41,794 nucleotides of DNA, taken from NCBI GenBank assembly GCA_029260475.1, contig JAJDDE010000043.1, forward strand, positions 1 to 41,794, written 5' to 3'. The notes under the pieces are model-generated. The model made no database searches. It saw nothing but the letters and a program-made list of their open reading frames with translations, and was not told the origin of the DNA. Shown here piece by piece: positions 1 through 8,586 of the stretch (positions are counted from its first letter, which is position 1; each line of letters starts with the position of its first letter). The stretch is from Phycisphaerales bacterium (GTDB taxonomy: Bacteria > Planctomycetota > Phycisphaerae > Phycisphaerales > UBA1924). A program made the translations under genes and the position numbers.

Positions 1-16
1 CAGCAGAGAGCCCGAG

Positions 17-460
17 ATGACCGTGCGCCCGCTGGCGGCCGCCGAGCCCCCCGACGCGCACGGCTGGTGGTGGGGCACGGGCCGTCGCAAGACGGCGGTC
101 GCTCGCTGCCGCATGAAGCCCGGTTCGGGCGAGATCAAGATCCAGATCAACCGCAAGAAGTTCAAGACGGTCAACGAGTACTTCTCGGAGACCCGCGACC
201 GCAGCGACGTGGTGGCGCCCTTCGAGGCGACGGGCACCTTGGGCAAGATGGACGTGGTCATCCGCGCCCACGGCGGCGGCTACATGGGCCAGGCCCAGGC
301 CATCCGTCTCGGCATCAGCCGTGCGCTCAAGAAGTACGACCCGACGCTGGAGCAGGCGCTCCGCGACAACGGCCTGCTGACGCGTGACGACCGCGAGGTC
401 GAGCGTAAGAAGTACGGCCAGGCCGGTGCCCGGCGTAAGTTCCAGTTCTCGAAGCGCTAA
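17..460 (+). CDS. rpsI: 30S ribosomal protein S9 (start uncertain, possibly cut by window edge)
   Basis: Small-subunit ribosomal protein S9, which contacts the 30S head; its C-terminal tail reaches the P-site tRNA. The core begins with GTGRRKTAVAR at about residues 21-31, followed by an EYF segment near residue 55 and the basic C-terminus KKYGQAGARRKFQFSKR, all typical of S9. The roughly 20 residues before GTGRRK, including WWW, make an N-terminal extension relative to short bacterial S9 proteins. The frame stays open to the left window edge, so the true start may lie further upstream and ATG at 17 is only the first one visible. rplM (L13) is the usual upstream partner and would lie outside the window. 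A strong terminator follows 35 bases after the stop. Confidence 0.95.
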   Translation: MTVRPLAAAEPPDAHGWWWGTGRRKTAVARCRMKPGSGEIKIQINRKKFKTVNEYFSETRDRSDVVAPFEATGTLGKMDVVIRAHGGGYMGQAQAIRLGISRALKKYDPTLEQALRDNGLLTRDDREVERKKYGQAGARRKFQFSKR

Positions 461-495
461 GCAACGGGTTCGGACAACGCGATTGGATTACGAGG

Positions 496-529
496 CCGCG
501 ACCCGGTGGGGGTCGCGGTCTTTGTTTTT
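496..529 (+). terminator. Rho-independent terminator of rpsI
   Basis: A perfect 9-bp G/C-rich stem (496-504 with 510-518) with a 5-base loop is followed by a T-rich tract at 519-529 (tctttgttttt). It sits 35 bases after the rpsI stop codon. Confidence 0.8.
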
Positions 530-556
530 GCTCAGGCGTTGATTGGTCGATCGGTG

Positions 557-620
557 GGATGGGCTTCCAGCCCGTCCCGATGTCCGTGGCGCACCAGAAG
601 GACGGCCTGGAAGGCCATCC
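557..620. repeat. Inverted pair of small palindromes (REP/REPIN-like)
   Basis: Arm 557-577 is complementary to arm 600-620 at 19 of 21 positions, separated by 22 bases. Each arm also contains its own 5-bp hairpin with a 3-base loop (GGGCT/AGCCC and GGCCT/AGGCC). Two hairpin units in inverted orientation is the architecture of REP doublets. It lies between the convergent ends of rpsI and the lipoprotein gene at 662 and lacks a T-run, so it is not an obvious terminator. Genome-wide copy number cannot be judged here. Confidence 0.5.
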
Positions 621-661
621 ACCGCAGAAAGAACGGTCACGCCGGGTCCGTCGAACCGAGC

Positions 662-1441
662 CTAAGGGACGAGCGTGTAGGTGGTGGTGTCGGAGCTCTG
701 CGAGCCGAACATATCGGATTCGCTGTTCATCACGCCGCCGATGGGGATTCCGAAGCGCCGGTCGTAGATGATCGTGCCGGAGTCTGTAAATGAATGCGCC
801 TGTTGCTGAGGATCGATTTGAATCGGGTTGTTATCGATCTCGACCGTGATCGTCTTTGCATCGAACCCGACCAGCGTGTATGTGACATCGAACGTCGTGA
901 TCTCGCCGTACTCGCCCTCGTGCGATCCGTGGAGAATCCAGCGGGCACCGATACCGATCGGTGACTCGGGGAGTACGAGGTGGTCTGTGCTCCACAGAAC
1001 ATGCGGCGAAACCGATGACTGTTCGTAGTCGAGGCGGTGTGCGTCGCGAACGATCGTGTTCGTGATGCCCACCAATTCGCGATTGTTCTCGCTGTCGTCG
1101 CGGTAGGGGGCGTCGGCGGGTACTTCTTGGCACTTGGTGACATTCCGTGTGATCGAGACGGAGTCATTGCTCGAAGCGAGATCAATGACGTAATTGGACG
1201 TCACCTTGAGTTTGGTGGCAGCAGCGATCCCGTCGCGTGTGACTGTCCTCTCCTCAATCGTCATGGTGTCGCCCGCACCCGGCTGAAGACCAAGCACACA
1301 ATACGGGGGTGAGCCGTCACCATTCACAATGAGTGATGTGGATGTTCTCGTCGCAGGAAGGGTGTTCGCGCACGCGGAGAGCGCTGAGGCACTCACCACC
1401 CCGCATACAAAATTCGCGGTTGCGCGCGAGAGAACACACAT
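662..1441 (-). CDS. Putative lipoprotein with one P..P.G.GA.W domain
   Basis: Predicted 259-residue lipoprotein of unknown function. The N-terminus ends in a lipobox (LSAC, Cys24). It carries the signature PESPIGIGARW at residues 158-168, followed about 60 residues later by a YDRRFGIP element, both shared with the three genes upstream in the same operon. The start is taken as ATG at 1441, which overlaps the TGA stop of the preceding gene (TGATG), suggesting translational coupling; a GTG one codon earlier is possible. It is the last gene of a five-gene minus-strand run. The pattern is reminiscent of secreted DUF6263-type proteins, but that assignment is uncertain. Confidence 0.8.
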   Translation of the reverse strand: MCVLSRATANFVCGVVSASALSACANTLPATRTSTSLIVNGDGSPPYCVLGLQPGAGDTMTIEERTVTRDGIAAATKLKVTSNYVIDLASSNDSVSITRNVTKCQEVPADAPYRDDSENNRELVGITNTIVRDAHRLDYEQSSVSPHVLWSTDHLVLPESPIGIGARWILHGSHEGEYGEITTFDVTYTLVGFDAKTITVEIDNNPIQIDPQQQAHSFTDSGTIIYDRRFGIPIGGVMNSESDMFGSQSSDTTTYTLVP

Positions 1442-3276
1442 CACTGGGCCAACTCGATCGTCACCGTCGTCGCGCCCGCCTGCTGGAGCATCTGGGCCTT
1501 GCCGAGGGTGACCATCTGCAGGGTGAGCCAGCTCGCGGTGACCATGGAGCCCTCGACGGGCCTTCCGAGGGCGCGGTCGTAGGTGAGCTCGCCCTCACAG
1601 ACCGCGAGGAGGGAGCGCAGGGGGGAGGTGAGGTTCTTCTCGTCGTCGAGGCGGGCGATTTTGGAGTGCTTGATCTTGACGGTGAAGGTGTCGTCGGTGA
1701 TCGCGACGAGCTCGAAGTCGCGGAGGACGTGGGTCGTCATGCCCGTGAGGTGCGACAGCTTCTCGAGCGTGCGCCAGCGGGCGCCGATGCCCAGGGGGGC
1801 TTCGGGGAGCACGCAGCTCGTGCCGGCGAACTCGATGTCGGCGGTGGGCGTGGGCCGGATGCGGCTGGCGTTGGCCTCTTGCCCGATGCGCTCGAGCACC
1901 TCGCCCCTGGTGGTCAGGGTGTAGTTGTACTGCTGGCCCACGAGTCTTTTGATGCCGACGTCGAAGGTCTGGAGCAGTCGCGCGTCGAAGGCGGGGTCTT
2001 CGACGATCCCCGCGTCGGTCACGCGGGTGAAGACGGAGAAGGTGCCGTTTCCCGGCGCGGCCTGCGTGGCGAGGGCGATGGTCTGCTCGAAGTCGGGGAT
2101 GGCGGCCTGCTCCATGGTGCCGACGCCGCCCTCGTAGTCGAGGAGCTCGAACTTCGTGGTGACGCTGATGGTGCGGGCGGCGTCGAGGCTGGGCGTGTAT
2201 CGGAGCTCTGACTTGTCGCCGACGCCCGAGGAGAGCAGGAGCGAGCCGGAGTCGGGCATGCCAGCGATCACGCGGTCGAGGTCGGGGACGCTGGGGCGCG
2301 GCGGGTGCGTGCTGGCGGCTTCGTCCTCGCCCTCTGGTCGGCTGATGGTGATCTCGGAGAAGAGGCGCTGCTCGATGGTGCTGCGGCTCGTTTCGGGGCT
2401 CTTGGCGGTCACGTTGACGGTCGCGTCGGTGCGCACGAAGCCGTGGGTGGGCGCGCCGCTGCGCCGGTCGATGGTGAGCTCGCCGAGGATCGAGCCGGTG
2501 CCGTCGGTGATGGTGGTGACCATCTCGGGCATCTGCGGCGAGGGGGGCAGCGTCTGTTCTTCGAGCAGGTAGCGCCCGTTGACGCTGAGGCTGATGGTGT
2601 CGTCGTTGGCGTCGGTCAGCGTGTAGCTGAGGATGAGGGTCTGCTGGATGTTGTCCTCGTTGAAGTCGCGCCGGGCGTGCCACACAGCGCCGGGGGCGAC
2701 GGGCTCATCGGGGAGGATGTACATCGGGAGCAGCGCGATCTGCGCGATGCGTTTGGCGAGGTCCTTGTCGGCGGCGGGCTTGGTGCGCACGTCGTCGTGG
2801 GGGATCGGGAGGCCTCGCTCGGAGAGCGTGCGCACGCTGGACATGCCTTCGAGCGGCGCGATCAGCGCGCGCATGCCCTGGTTCGCGGCGTCGGTGGCGT
2901 CGGTATTCTCGGCGACGCCCAGCTCGGTGAAGACGCTGTCGGCGACGAAGGACCGATCGTCCATCACCTTGCGCACGGTGGAGGTGACGAGCGCGGTGTG
3001 CGTGGGGAGTTCGCTGCCCGCCATGGGGACGCCGTCGAAGAGGCGCGTGACGCTGAGGTACTGCGTGGCGCGGTAGCTGGTGCTGTAGCCGGCGAGGGGC
3101 GCGAGCGTGTAGAGCCGCGGGCGGCCCTCGCCTCGGGAGACGATGAGGGTGTCGGCGTGCTCGAGGGTCTCCGCGAGCTCGCGCGCTTGCTGATCCGATA
3201 ACAGGGCGTCTTGCGCGAGCGTGGGGCGGGTCAGCGTTAAGGCAGCGAGCGTGGCGAGGATGCAGAGCGTGCGCAT
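1441..3276 (-). CDS. Secreted protein with two P..P.G.GA.W domains
   Basis: A 611-residue protein of unknown function with a Sec signal peptide (cleavage near residue 21, after PTLA). It consists of two homologous halves. Each half has an N-terminal part with a beta-strand-like pattern and then the signature: PDEPVAPGAVW at 189-199 and PEAPLGIGARW at 491-501. Each signature is followed by a (I/Y)DR..G.P element (IDRRSGAP near 269, YDRALGRP in the second half). The two halves and the neighbouring genes look like products of repeated duplication. No catalytic motif was recognised. AGGA lies about 12 bases before the ATG. The stop overlaps the next gene start. Confidence 0.85.
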   Translation of the reverse strand: MRTLCILATLAALTLTRPTLAQDALLSDQQARELAETLEHADTLIVSRGEGRPRLYTLAPLAGYSTSYRATQYLSVTRLFDGVPMAGSELPTHTALVTSTVRKVMDDRSFVADSVFTELGVAENTDATDAANQGMRALIAPLEGMSSVRTLSERGLPIPHDDVRTKPAADKDLAKRIAQIALLPMYILPDEPVAPGAVWHARRDFNEDNIQQTLILSYTLTDANDDTISLSVNGRYLLEEQTLPPSPQMPEMVTTITDGTGSILGELTIDRRSGAPTHGFVRTDATVNVTAKSPETSRSTIEQRLFSEITISRPEGEDEAASTHPPRPSVPDLDRVIAGMPDSGSLLLSSGVGDKSELRYTPSLDAARTISVTTKFELLDYEGGVGTMEQAAIPDFEQTIALATQAAPGNGTFSVFTRVTDAGIVEDPAFDARLLQTFDVGIKRLVGQQYNYTLTTRGEVLERIGQEANASRIRPTPTADIEFAGTSCVLPEAPLGIGARWRTLEKLSHLTGMTTHVLRDFELVAITDDTFTVKIKHSKIARLDDEKNLTSPLRSLLAVCEGELTYDRALGRPVEGSMVTASWLTLQMVTLGKAQMLQQAGATTVTIELAQ

Positions 3277-3326
3277 GGGTCTGGTGTTCCTTGTGACAGG
3301 GACGGCGAGAGGCAGTCGTATCGGGT

Positions 3327-5201
3327 CTACCCGTCGGGTTCGGCTTGGTTGTCGATGAGCTCGACGGTCTCGATCGTCTCGTAGGCGGTCGCGATCTGCA
3401 GGACGCGGCCAGTGATGCCGGCGGCGGTGACCTCCACGTCCATGCCGACGTTGGTCTCCCCGTCGTGCGAGACGGTCTGGCCCGTGAAGCGATCGACGAC
3501 GCTGTTGGTGTACCCCTCGCCGGCGGCGTGGAGGATGCGAGCCTCGGTGCCCTCGGGCATGTACTCATTTGTATAGGGCTGCTCGGGCATGATGATGATG
3601 ATGTCGGAGTACAGATAGATGTAGCGATCGTCGAATCCGGTCAGCGTGGTGGTCTCGACCACTGTCCTGCGGATGTTCTCGACGACCTCCTCGGTCGCGG
3701 TGCGCCAGACGGCGCCGACACCGATCGGGCGGTGCGGGAGCTTGAAGAAGTCGGAGGCCTCGACGTTGCACATCTCTTCGAGCATCGGGCGCACCGCCGG
3801 GTCTACGGTGTCGAGCGGGTCGGTGCTGACGTTGAGGACTTCGCCGTCGGGCGCGTAGGTGTAGGTGATCCTCGCACCCTCGATCGGTCGGACGGCCTCG
3901 TTGTTCTGGCGGATCGCCTCGGCGTCTTCGTCGGAGAAGGGGAGGTAGCGGAACTCATCGATGGTGTCCTCGACGACAAAGACCCCGGAGGGCAGCACCT
4001 CCTTCACCACGCTGGTGAAGACGGCGTAGGTCGGGAACTCGAGCGTGACTTCGTCGTTCGGCACACCGGTGGGGAGGAGTTGGAAGGCATCGGTGGACTG
4101 CGAGAACATCCACGTCGCCAGCTCGCCCTCGCGCGGCGCGTAGGCGAGGGGTTTGGGGTTCTCGCCCGGCTCGATCAGGCGGACCTCGCCCGGCTTCAGT
4201 CCTTTCGCGATCCTCTGGGCCTCTTCGACGGTGAGCATGTGTGGGTCGAACTCGTAGATGTTGCGGGCTGCGGTCGCTTGGGACGTGATCACGAAGTTTC
4301 GGTCGGGCGTCGTGCACGCGTGCGTCTGGACCACGTCGACGTTGAACAGCGCGGCGACGGGCGCACCGGTTTTGGGATCGACGACGGTCGTGATGCCGCC
4401 GACCGCGTAGCTGGGTCGCAGCGTGGAGGAACCCTCGGGGCCGAGCGAGACGGGCGAGGTCTGTTCCGGCATGACGCCGCGAAGCTCGGAGTAGATCACC
4501 AGCCCGTCCTCGGTGATGTTCGAGAGGGTGTGCGTCATCATCTCCGAGTATTGGAGGGCCACCGACTCGCTCGGGGACCTGGTGCGCCAAACGGCCCCGA
4601 GCCCGATGGGCTCGGTCGGCAGGCGTGTGCCACGGATGTGATGGGAGAGGCTGGAGATGAGCTCCCGGATGGTGGCGTTGGCGATCCTCGGCGGGAACCA
4701 CGAGGAATCGACGACCTCGCCGCTGGGCGTGAGCGTGACGACGTGCGTCATCGCCTCCAGCGAGTTGAGCGCGACCTGTACCTCGCGCCGTCGTTCGGGG
4801 GTGCCGATGGCCCGGGGCATGAGTTCCGCGTCGGCGAACCGCGCCTGGAGCACGTAGTTGCCGTCCGGCTCGACCTTGGTGACCTTCGTGTCCACGCGGA
4901 GGCGGCACGACGGGAGGACGACGCTCGGGCGGCGTGCGTCGTCGAGCCATGCGTGCGCCTCTTTGTCGATGTCGATCACGAACGTGGTCGTGTCGCCGAC
5001 CTCGGGCGTGAAGGAGCGCGGGGCGATCTGCTCATCGCCCTGCCAGAGGAGGACGAGATCGCCCTCCTCCATCGCGTCGATGATCCGGGGGATGTCCTCG
5101 TCGGCGCGCCCGAACCAGGGCTCCTCATGCTGCGCAAGTGCGCTCGGAGGGGCACTGAACAGCAGCGCGATGACGATTCGGATTCGCGTCCTCCGGAACA
5201 T
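3327..5201 (-). CDS. Secreted protein with two P..P.G.GA.W domains
   Basis: A 624-residue secreted protein of unknown function, with a basic N-terminus and signal peptide ending near ALAQ (residue 24). Like its downstream neighbour it is a two-unit protein: signatures PTEPIGLGAVW at 195-205 and PHRPIGVGAVW at 489-499, each followed by a VD(P/R).TG element. The first halves of the units share a segment of the type LVLLWQGDE...RSFTP with the other paralogues (residues 49-65 here). It starts 16 bases after the stop of the upstream gene, so it is almost certainly co-transcribed. A role in the cell envelope is inferred only from the signal peptide. Confidence 0.85.
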   Translation of the reverse strand: MFRRTRIRIVIALLFSAPPSALAQHEEPWFGRADEDIPRIIDAMEEGDLVLLWQGDEQIAPRSFTPEVGDTTTFVIDIDKEAHAWLDDARRPSVVLPSCRLRVDTKVTKVEPDGNYVLQARFADAELMPRAIGTPERRREVQVALNSLEAMTHVVTLTPSGEVVDSSWFPPRIANATIRELISSLSHHIRGTRLPTEPIGLGAVWRTRSPSESVALQYSEMMTHTLSNITEDGLVIYSELRGVMPEQTSPVSLGPEGSSTLRPSYAVGGITTVVDPKTGAPVAALFNVDVVQTHACTTPDRNFVITSQATAARNIYEFDPHMLTVEEAQRIAKGLKPGEVRLIEPGENPKPLAYAPREGELATWMFSQSTDAFQLLPTGVPNDEVTLEFPTYAVFTSVVKEVLPSGVFVVEDTIDEFRYLPFSDEDAEAIRQNNEAVRPIEGARITYTYAPDGEVLNVSTDPLDTVDPAVRPMLEEMCNVEASDFFKLPHRPIGVGAVWRTATEEVVENIRRTVVETTTLTGFDDRYIYLYSDIIIIMPEQPYTNEYMPEGTEARILHAAGEGYTNSVVDRFTGQTVSHDGETNVGMDVEVTAAGITGRVLQIATAYETIETVELIDNQAEPDG

Positions 5202-5217
5202 GCGGTCTCCTTTCGGT

Positions 5218-6153
5218 TCAGCCGTCTACCGGCTCTGCGGTCATGGTCATGTCGATGTCCTGATCGACGCTCATGGACTGGCCTTGCATGTTCATGTTGA
5301 CGGTCATGGTCATGGTCATCTTGGAATCGACGACGATGAGGGCGGAGGTGGCGAGGTCGAGGGTGGCGGTGCCGGAGACGACGCTGTCGGCCTTGGTGAC
5401 CTTGCCGCTGGCGCCGGGGGGGAGCTGGTCGCCCGGGAGGTCCTGCACGGGGATGTACTGGAGGGCGTCGATGGTGAGGTAGAGGGTGTCGCCGTCGATT
5501 TTGTTGAGCGTGTAGGTGTTGAACATGTGCATAGCCAGGCCGTTGGCGCTGCGATCGAGGCGCTGGCGCCAGACGGCGCCGGGCGCGACGGGCTTCTCGG
5601 GGAGGGGGACGGTGGAGGTGAGGGAGGCCATCTGGTCGGCCTGGCCCTGGGCCTGGGCGTCGGCGCCCGCGGGGAGCTTGGTGTCGGCGCTCAGCACGCG
5701 CCCGAGGTCGTCCATCGTGATGGTGGTCACGGTGCCGACCATGGTCTTGAGCGACTGGGCCATCATGTCGGCCATCGGGCCCTGCTCGCCCTCGGTGACG
5801 CCCGCGTCCTCGACGGTCACAACGACGGTGAAGCCCTCGTCGTTGGTCTTTGAGACCCGGTACTCGTTGCGATAGAACGAGGCGGGGAGCGTGTTGGCGC
5901 CCATGGGCTGGCCGCCCATGGACTGCTTCATGGTCATGTTCTGGACGAGCTTTACGGTGACGCTGTTGTCCTCCACCGCTGCGTACCGCAGCTCACGCGC
6001 ATCGCCCTTGCCCGCGTCGAGCAGTACGACCTGCTTGTCCTGCATCGTCTCGAGCAGGCCCGGGGCGTCGGCGTTGGTGATGTCGTGGGGACCCGCGAAG
6101 AGCGGGGCCGCGAGGGCGCAGGAGGCGAACAGGGCGATGAGGTGTCGGTGCAT
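5218..6153 (-). CDS. Secreted protein with one P..P.G.GA.W domain and Met-rich tail
   Basis: A 311-residue protein with a clear signal peptide (cleavage after Ala20, LFA/GPHD). The start at 6153 is preceded by a GA-rich RBS (GAGAGAGAC); the longer upstream reading has no signal peptide and is rejected. It has the family signature PEKPVAPGAVW at 185-195. Two stretches are rich in methionine: around residues 73-84 and 279-305, where Met alternates with Thr/Asn in a strand-like pattern. Met-rich extracytoplasmic segments can bind Cu(I), but this is speculation here. It lies 47 bases after the esterase-like gene and 16 bases before the next paralogue. Confidence 0.82.
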   Translation of the reverse strand: MHRHLIALFASCALAAPLFAGPHDITNADAPGLLETMQDKQVVLLDAGKGDARELRYAAVEDNSVTVKLVQNMTMKQSMGGQPMGANTLPASFYRNEYRVSKTNDEGFTVVVTVEDAGVTEGEQGPMADMMAQSLKTMVGTVTTITMDDLGRVLSADTKLPAGADAQAQGQADQMASLTSTVPLPEKPVAPGAVWRQRLDRSANGLAMHMFNTYTLNKIDGDTLYLTIDALQYIPVQDLPGDQLPPGASGKVTKADSVVSGTATLDLATSALIVVDSKMTMTMTVNMNMQGQSMSVDQDIDMTMTAEPVDG

Positions 6154-6200
6154 GGGTCTCTCTCTGTGTTGGAGTGTGCGTGGATCTGGTTGTGTGCTGC

Positions 6201-7421
6201 TCAGCGTCCGAAGAGGGCGCGTGCGGCGTCGGGGAATCGTTGGGACCAGGCGTTCTCGTTGTGCGCGGCGCCGTCGTCGATGACGAGGGTGACGTGCTTC
6301 TTCGGGACGCCGCAGGCGACAAGGTGATCGGCGAGGACGGTGGCGGCCTCGGCGTAGATGGAGTCGCGCGCGGGGTCGCCGGTCTCCTGGGTGCCCATGC
6401 CGATGAAGGCGCGGTCGCACCAGGGGCCTGGGTGATCGGTGATGATCTCCTCGAAGGCGGGGCCCGCGAAGCGGATGGCGGCGGACTCGATGAGCGCCTG
6501 GCCGAAGGTGCCCGGGGCGTGCATGAGTGCGTAGAGGGTGACGTTGGCGCCGAAGGACGAGCCGCCGATCGCGGTGTGCTCGGGCCCGGTTTTGACGCGG
6601 AACCGTTCATTGACCGCCGGCATGACCTCGTCGGTGAGGAAGCGGACGTACTGGTCGGCGCGCCCGTTGCGCCCCTGGAAGTTGATCTCGGGTGCGTTGT
6701 ACTCCCACGAGCGCTGCGTGCCCGCGTTGTCGATGCCGACGACGATCATCGGCGGGACGTCGCCCGCCTTGATGAGCTCGGTGAGCGCGCCGTCGATGTT
6801 CCACTCCATGCCGAAGGCGGCGGTGTTCTGGTCGAAGCAGTTCTGCCCGTCGTGCATGTAGAGCACGGGGTAGTTGTCCTTCGAGTTGTCGTACCCCTCG
6901 GGGAGCCAGACGCGGATGGTCCTGGTGTTCTCCATGAACTCGCTGGTGAGCTCGAAGGTCCGGAGGGTGCCGACGACGGTGGAGGGCTTCTCGGTGATCG
7001 CGTCGGCGAAGGCGACGACCTCGATGGTGACCGAGCCGGGGCGCCCCGCGAGCATGCCGTCGAGGTCGCGGTTCTGGAGGTAGTTGCCGTCGGTCTCGGT
7101 CTCGACGGTGTCCCACGAGCCGCGGGTGAGCTTGAAGCGGAAGGTGGGGTGTGAGGCGGTGCGGTAGGGGATCTCGAAGCGGAAGGCGTGGGGGCGGTCG
7201 TCGGTGGCGGGCATGTGCTCGACGGCTGGCGTGCCGCGCGGGTCCCAGGCGTTGGCGCTGGAGGCGATGTACATGCGATCGATCGGCTCTTCGGACTCTG
7301 CCGAGCGGTCGATGACGATGATCGAGAGTGTGTCGTGGGCGGCTTGCATGACGGGGGTGCTCCGGAAAGAGGCGCAGAGGAGGAGACAGCACACCAATAC
7401 GGACGACAGCGGGCGGTGCAT
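6201..7421 (-). CDS. Enterochelin-esterase-like alpha/beta hydrolase (putative esterase family)
   Basis: A 406-residue secreted hydrolase of the Fes/esterase D family. A signal peptide covers about residues 1-22. Residues 48-115 resemble a CBM48/E-set N-terminal domain (NAW.P.G.P...F.F.L..G.W...E). The catalytic alpha/beta domain follows, with YMHDGQN at 188-194, the nucleophile elbow GGSSFG (Ser289) and a C-terminal His in GAAHNENAW (His387). The family hydrolyses ester bonds in siderophores or carbohydrate esters; the substrate here is unknown. The start at ATG 7421 was chosen because the longer reading lacks a signal peptide. It is the first gene of the minus-strand run containing the four P..P.G.GA.W paralogues, so those proteins may act with it. 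Confidence 0.85.
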   Translation of the reverse strand: MHRPLSSVLVCCLLLCASFRSTPVMQAAHDTLSIIVIDRSAESEEPIDRMYIASSANAWDPRGTPAVEHMPATDDRPHAFRFEIPYRTASHPTFRFKLTRGSWDTVETETDGNYLQNRDLDGMLAGRPGSVTIEVVAFADAITEKPSTVVGTLRTFELTSEFMENTRTIRVWLPEGYDNSKDNYPVLYMHDGQNCFDQNTAAFGMEWNIDGALTELIKAGDVPPMIVVGIDNAGTQRSWEYNAPEINFQGRNGRADQYVRFLTDEVMPAVNERFRVKTGPEHTAIGGSSFGANVTLYALMHAPGTFGQALIESAAIRFAGPAFEEIITDHPGPWCDRAFIGMGTQETGDPARDSIYAEAATVLADHLVACGVPKKHVTLVIDDGAAHNENAWSQRFPDAARALFGR

Positions 7422-7463
7422 GGTCCCTGAGCGTATCGCGGGTGACGTGCGATGGGCGCATAA

Positions 7464-7506
7464 AAGAGGCCCGCGCGTCGCCTCGGGGGGGAGGGTCGCG
7501 CGGGCC
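7464..7506 (-). terminator. Rho-independent terminator of the superoxide dismutase gene
   Basis: Read on the minus strand, a perfect 10-bp stem (7506-7497 with 7477-7468) closes a 19-base loop and is followed by TCTTTTA. It lies about 40 bases after the sod stop. A run of ten G residues (7508-7517, plus strand) lies immediately upstream of the stem. Confidence 0.7.
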
Positions 7507-7547
7507 CGGGGGGGGGGCGATGTGATGTCGGTCACAGCGTAGACCGC

Positions 7548-8183
7548 TCAGAGGGCCCCGGCTGCCTTCGCGTTGGAAGCAACCGCGTCCCAGTTCACGA
7601 CGTTCCAGAAGGCGTTGACGTAATCGGGGCGCTTGTTCTGGTACTTGAGGTAGTAGGCGTGCTCCCAGACATCGAGGCCCAGGAGGGCGGTGCCCTCGAT
7701 GCCGGCGACCTGCTTGCCCATCGCGGGGTTGTCCTGGTTGGCGGTGGAGCCGATCGCGAGCTTGCCCGAGGGGTCGGCGTAGAGCCAGGCCCAGCCGGAA
7801 CCGAAGCGGGTGGCGGCAGCCGTTGCGAACTGCTCCTTGAAGGCGTCGAAGGAGCCGAAGGCCTTGTCGATCGCTCCGGCGAGGCTGCCCGAGGGGGCGC
7901 CGCCCTTGTCCGGGCCCATGACGGACCAGAAGAGGGCGTGGTTGGCGGCGCCGCCGGCGTTGTTGCGGACCGCGGTCTGCTTGTCGGCGGGGAGATCGCC
8001 CATTTTCTTGCAGACGATCCAGGGGTCGGTTTCGCCCTCGAGCGGGGTGCCCTTCAGGGCGTCGTTGGCCTTGCTGACGTAGGCGGCGTGGTGTTTGCCG
8101 TGGTGGATCTCCATCGTGGTCGCGTCGATGTGCGGCTCGAGGGCGTCCTTGGCGTAGGCGAGGTCGGGGAGAGAGAGGGGCAT
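7548..8183 (-). CDS. sodA: Superoxide dismutase, Fe/Mn family (Mn-type signature)
   Basis: Converts superoxide to hydrogen peroxide and oxygen. The 211-residue length is normal for the family. The four metal ligands are present: His27 (in [12 protein letters not shown]), His82 (NHALFW), Asp171 and His175 ([19 protein letters not shown]). Gln150 in TANQD and the lack of Gln before NH (GGAANH) are features of Mn or cambialistic enzymes rather than Fe-SOD; metal use is inferred. No signal peptide, so it is probably cytoplasmic. The start at 8183 matches the family N-terminus and has GGAG about 9 bases upstream. It is a single-gene unit with its own promoter and terminator. Confidence 0.95.
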   Translation of the reverse strand: MPLSLPDLAYAKDALEPHIDATTMEIHHGKHHAAYVSKANDALKGTPLEGETDPWIVCKKMGDLPADKQTAVRNNAGGAANHALFWSVMGPDKGGAPSGSLAGAIDKAFGSFDAFKEQFATAAATRFGSGWAWLYADPSGKLAIGSTANQDNPAMGKQVAGIEGTALLGLDVWEHAYYLKYQNKRPDYVNAFWNVVNWDAVASNAKAAGAL

Positions 8184-8235
8184 GGTGGGAACTCCGTTGG
8201 GGGACTTCTGGATGCGGCGGGGCGGTAACCCCCAC

Positions 8236-8263
8236 CGTATATATGTGGAACACAAGGGGTCAA
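8236..8263 (-). promoter_or_regulatory. Candidate sigma-70 promoter for sodA
   Basis: On the minus strand, TTGACC (8263-8258) and TATACG (8241-8236) are separated by 16 bases. The predicted start of transcription would leave a leader of about 45 bases before the sod ATG at 8183. Confidence 0.5.
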
Positions 8264-8329
8264 GACACGCGCCACGGCACCGTAAGGGCCGATCTGGCGC
8301 AACATGACCCCGATCTCCGAATCAAGGGT

Positions 8330-8410
8330 TGACGCGATGTCAGGGTCTGACATGCTGGCGTCAGAGTCCGTCCGGGAACGTCCCGGCGTGCGTACGACTC
8401 GAAGAGTCGT
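8330..8410. other. Three consecutive perfect dyads in the sodA/sigma intergenic region
   Basis: The first dyad is TGTCAG/CTGACA at 8338-8352 with a 3-base spacer, nested inside TGACGC/GCGTCA (8330-8335 with 8358-8363). The second is CCGGGA/TCCCGG at 8372-8386. The third is ACGACTC/GAGTCGT at 8394-8410. All inner dyads have a 3-base spacer and none is followed by a T-run. They lie between the divergent promoters, so they could be protein-binding sites or RNA hairpins. Confidence 0.6.
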
Positions 8411-8586
8411 GTCCGAGCCTATGGAGAGGTTTTCGGACGGTCAATCGGTGTCCGCGCGGCGTAGTGATCGCCGCTCGGGCTGGGTGTCCACCCGTTGTGG
8501 TGGGCAAGGTGCAGAAAGAAATGCGCGAAAGCGTCTGATATGAACAGATTGAGGGAGAAAACCTGCTCCCTTGTTCGTTCGGCCTC

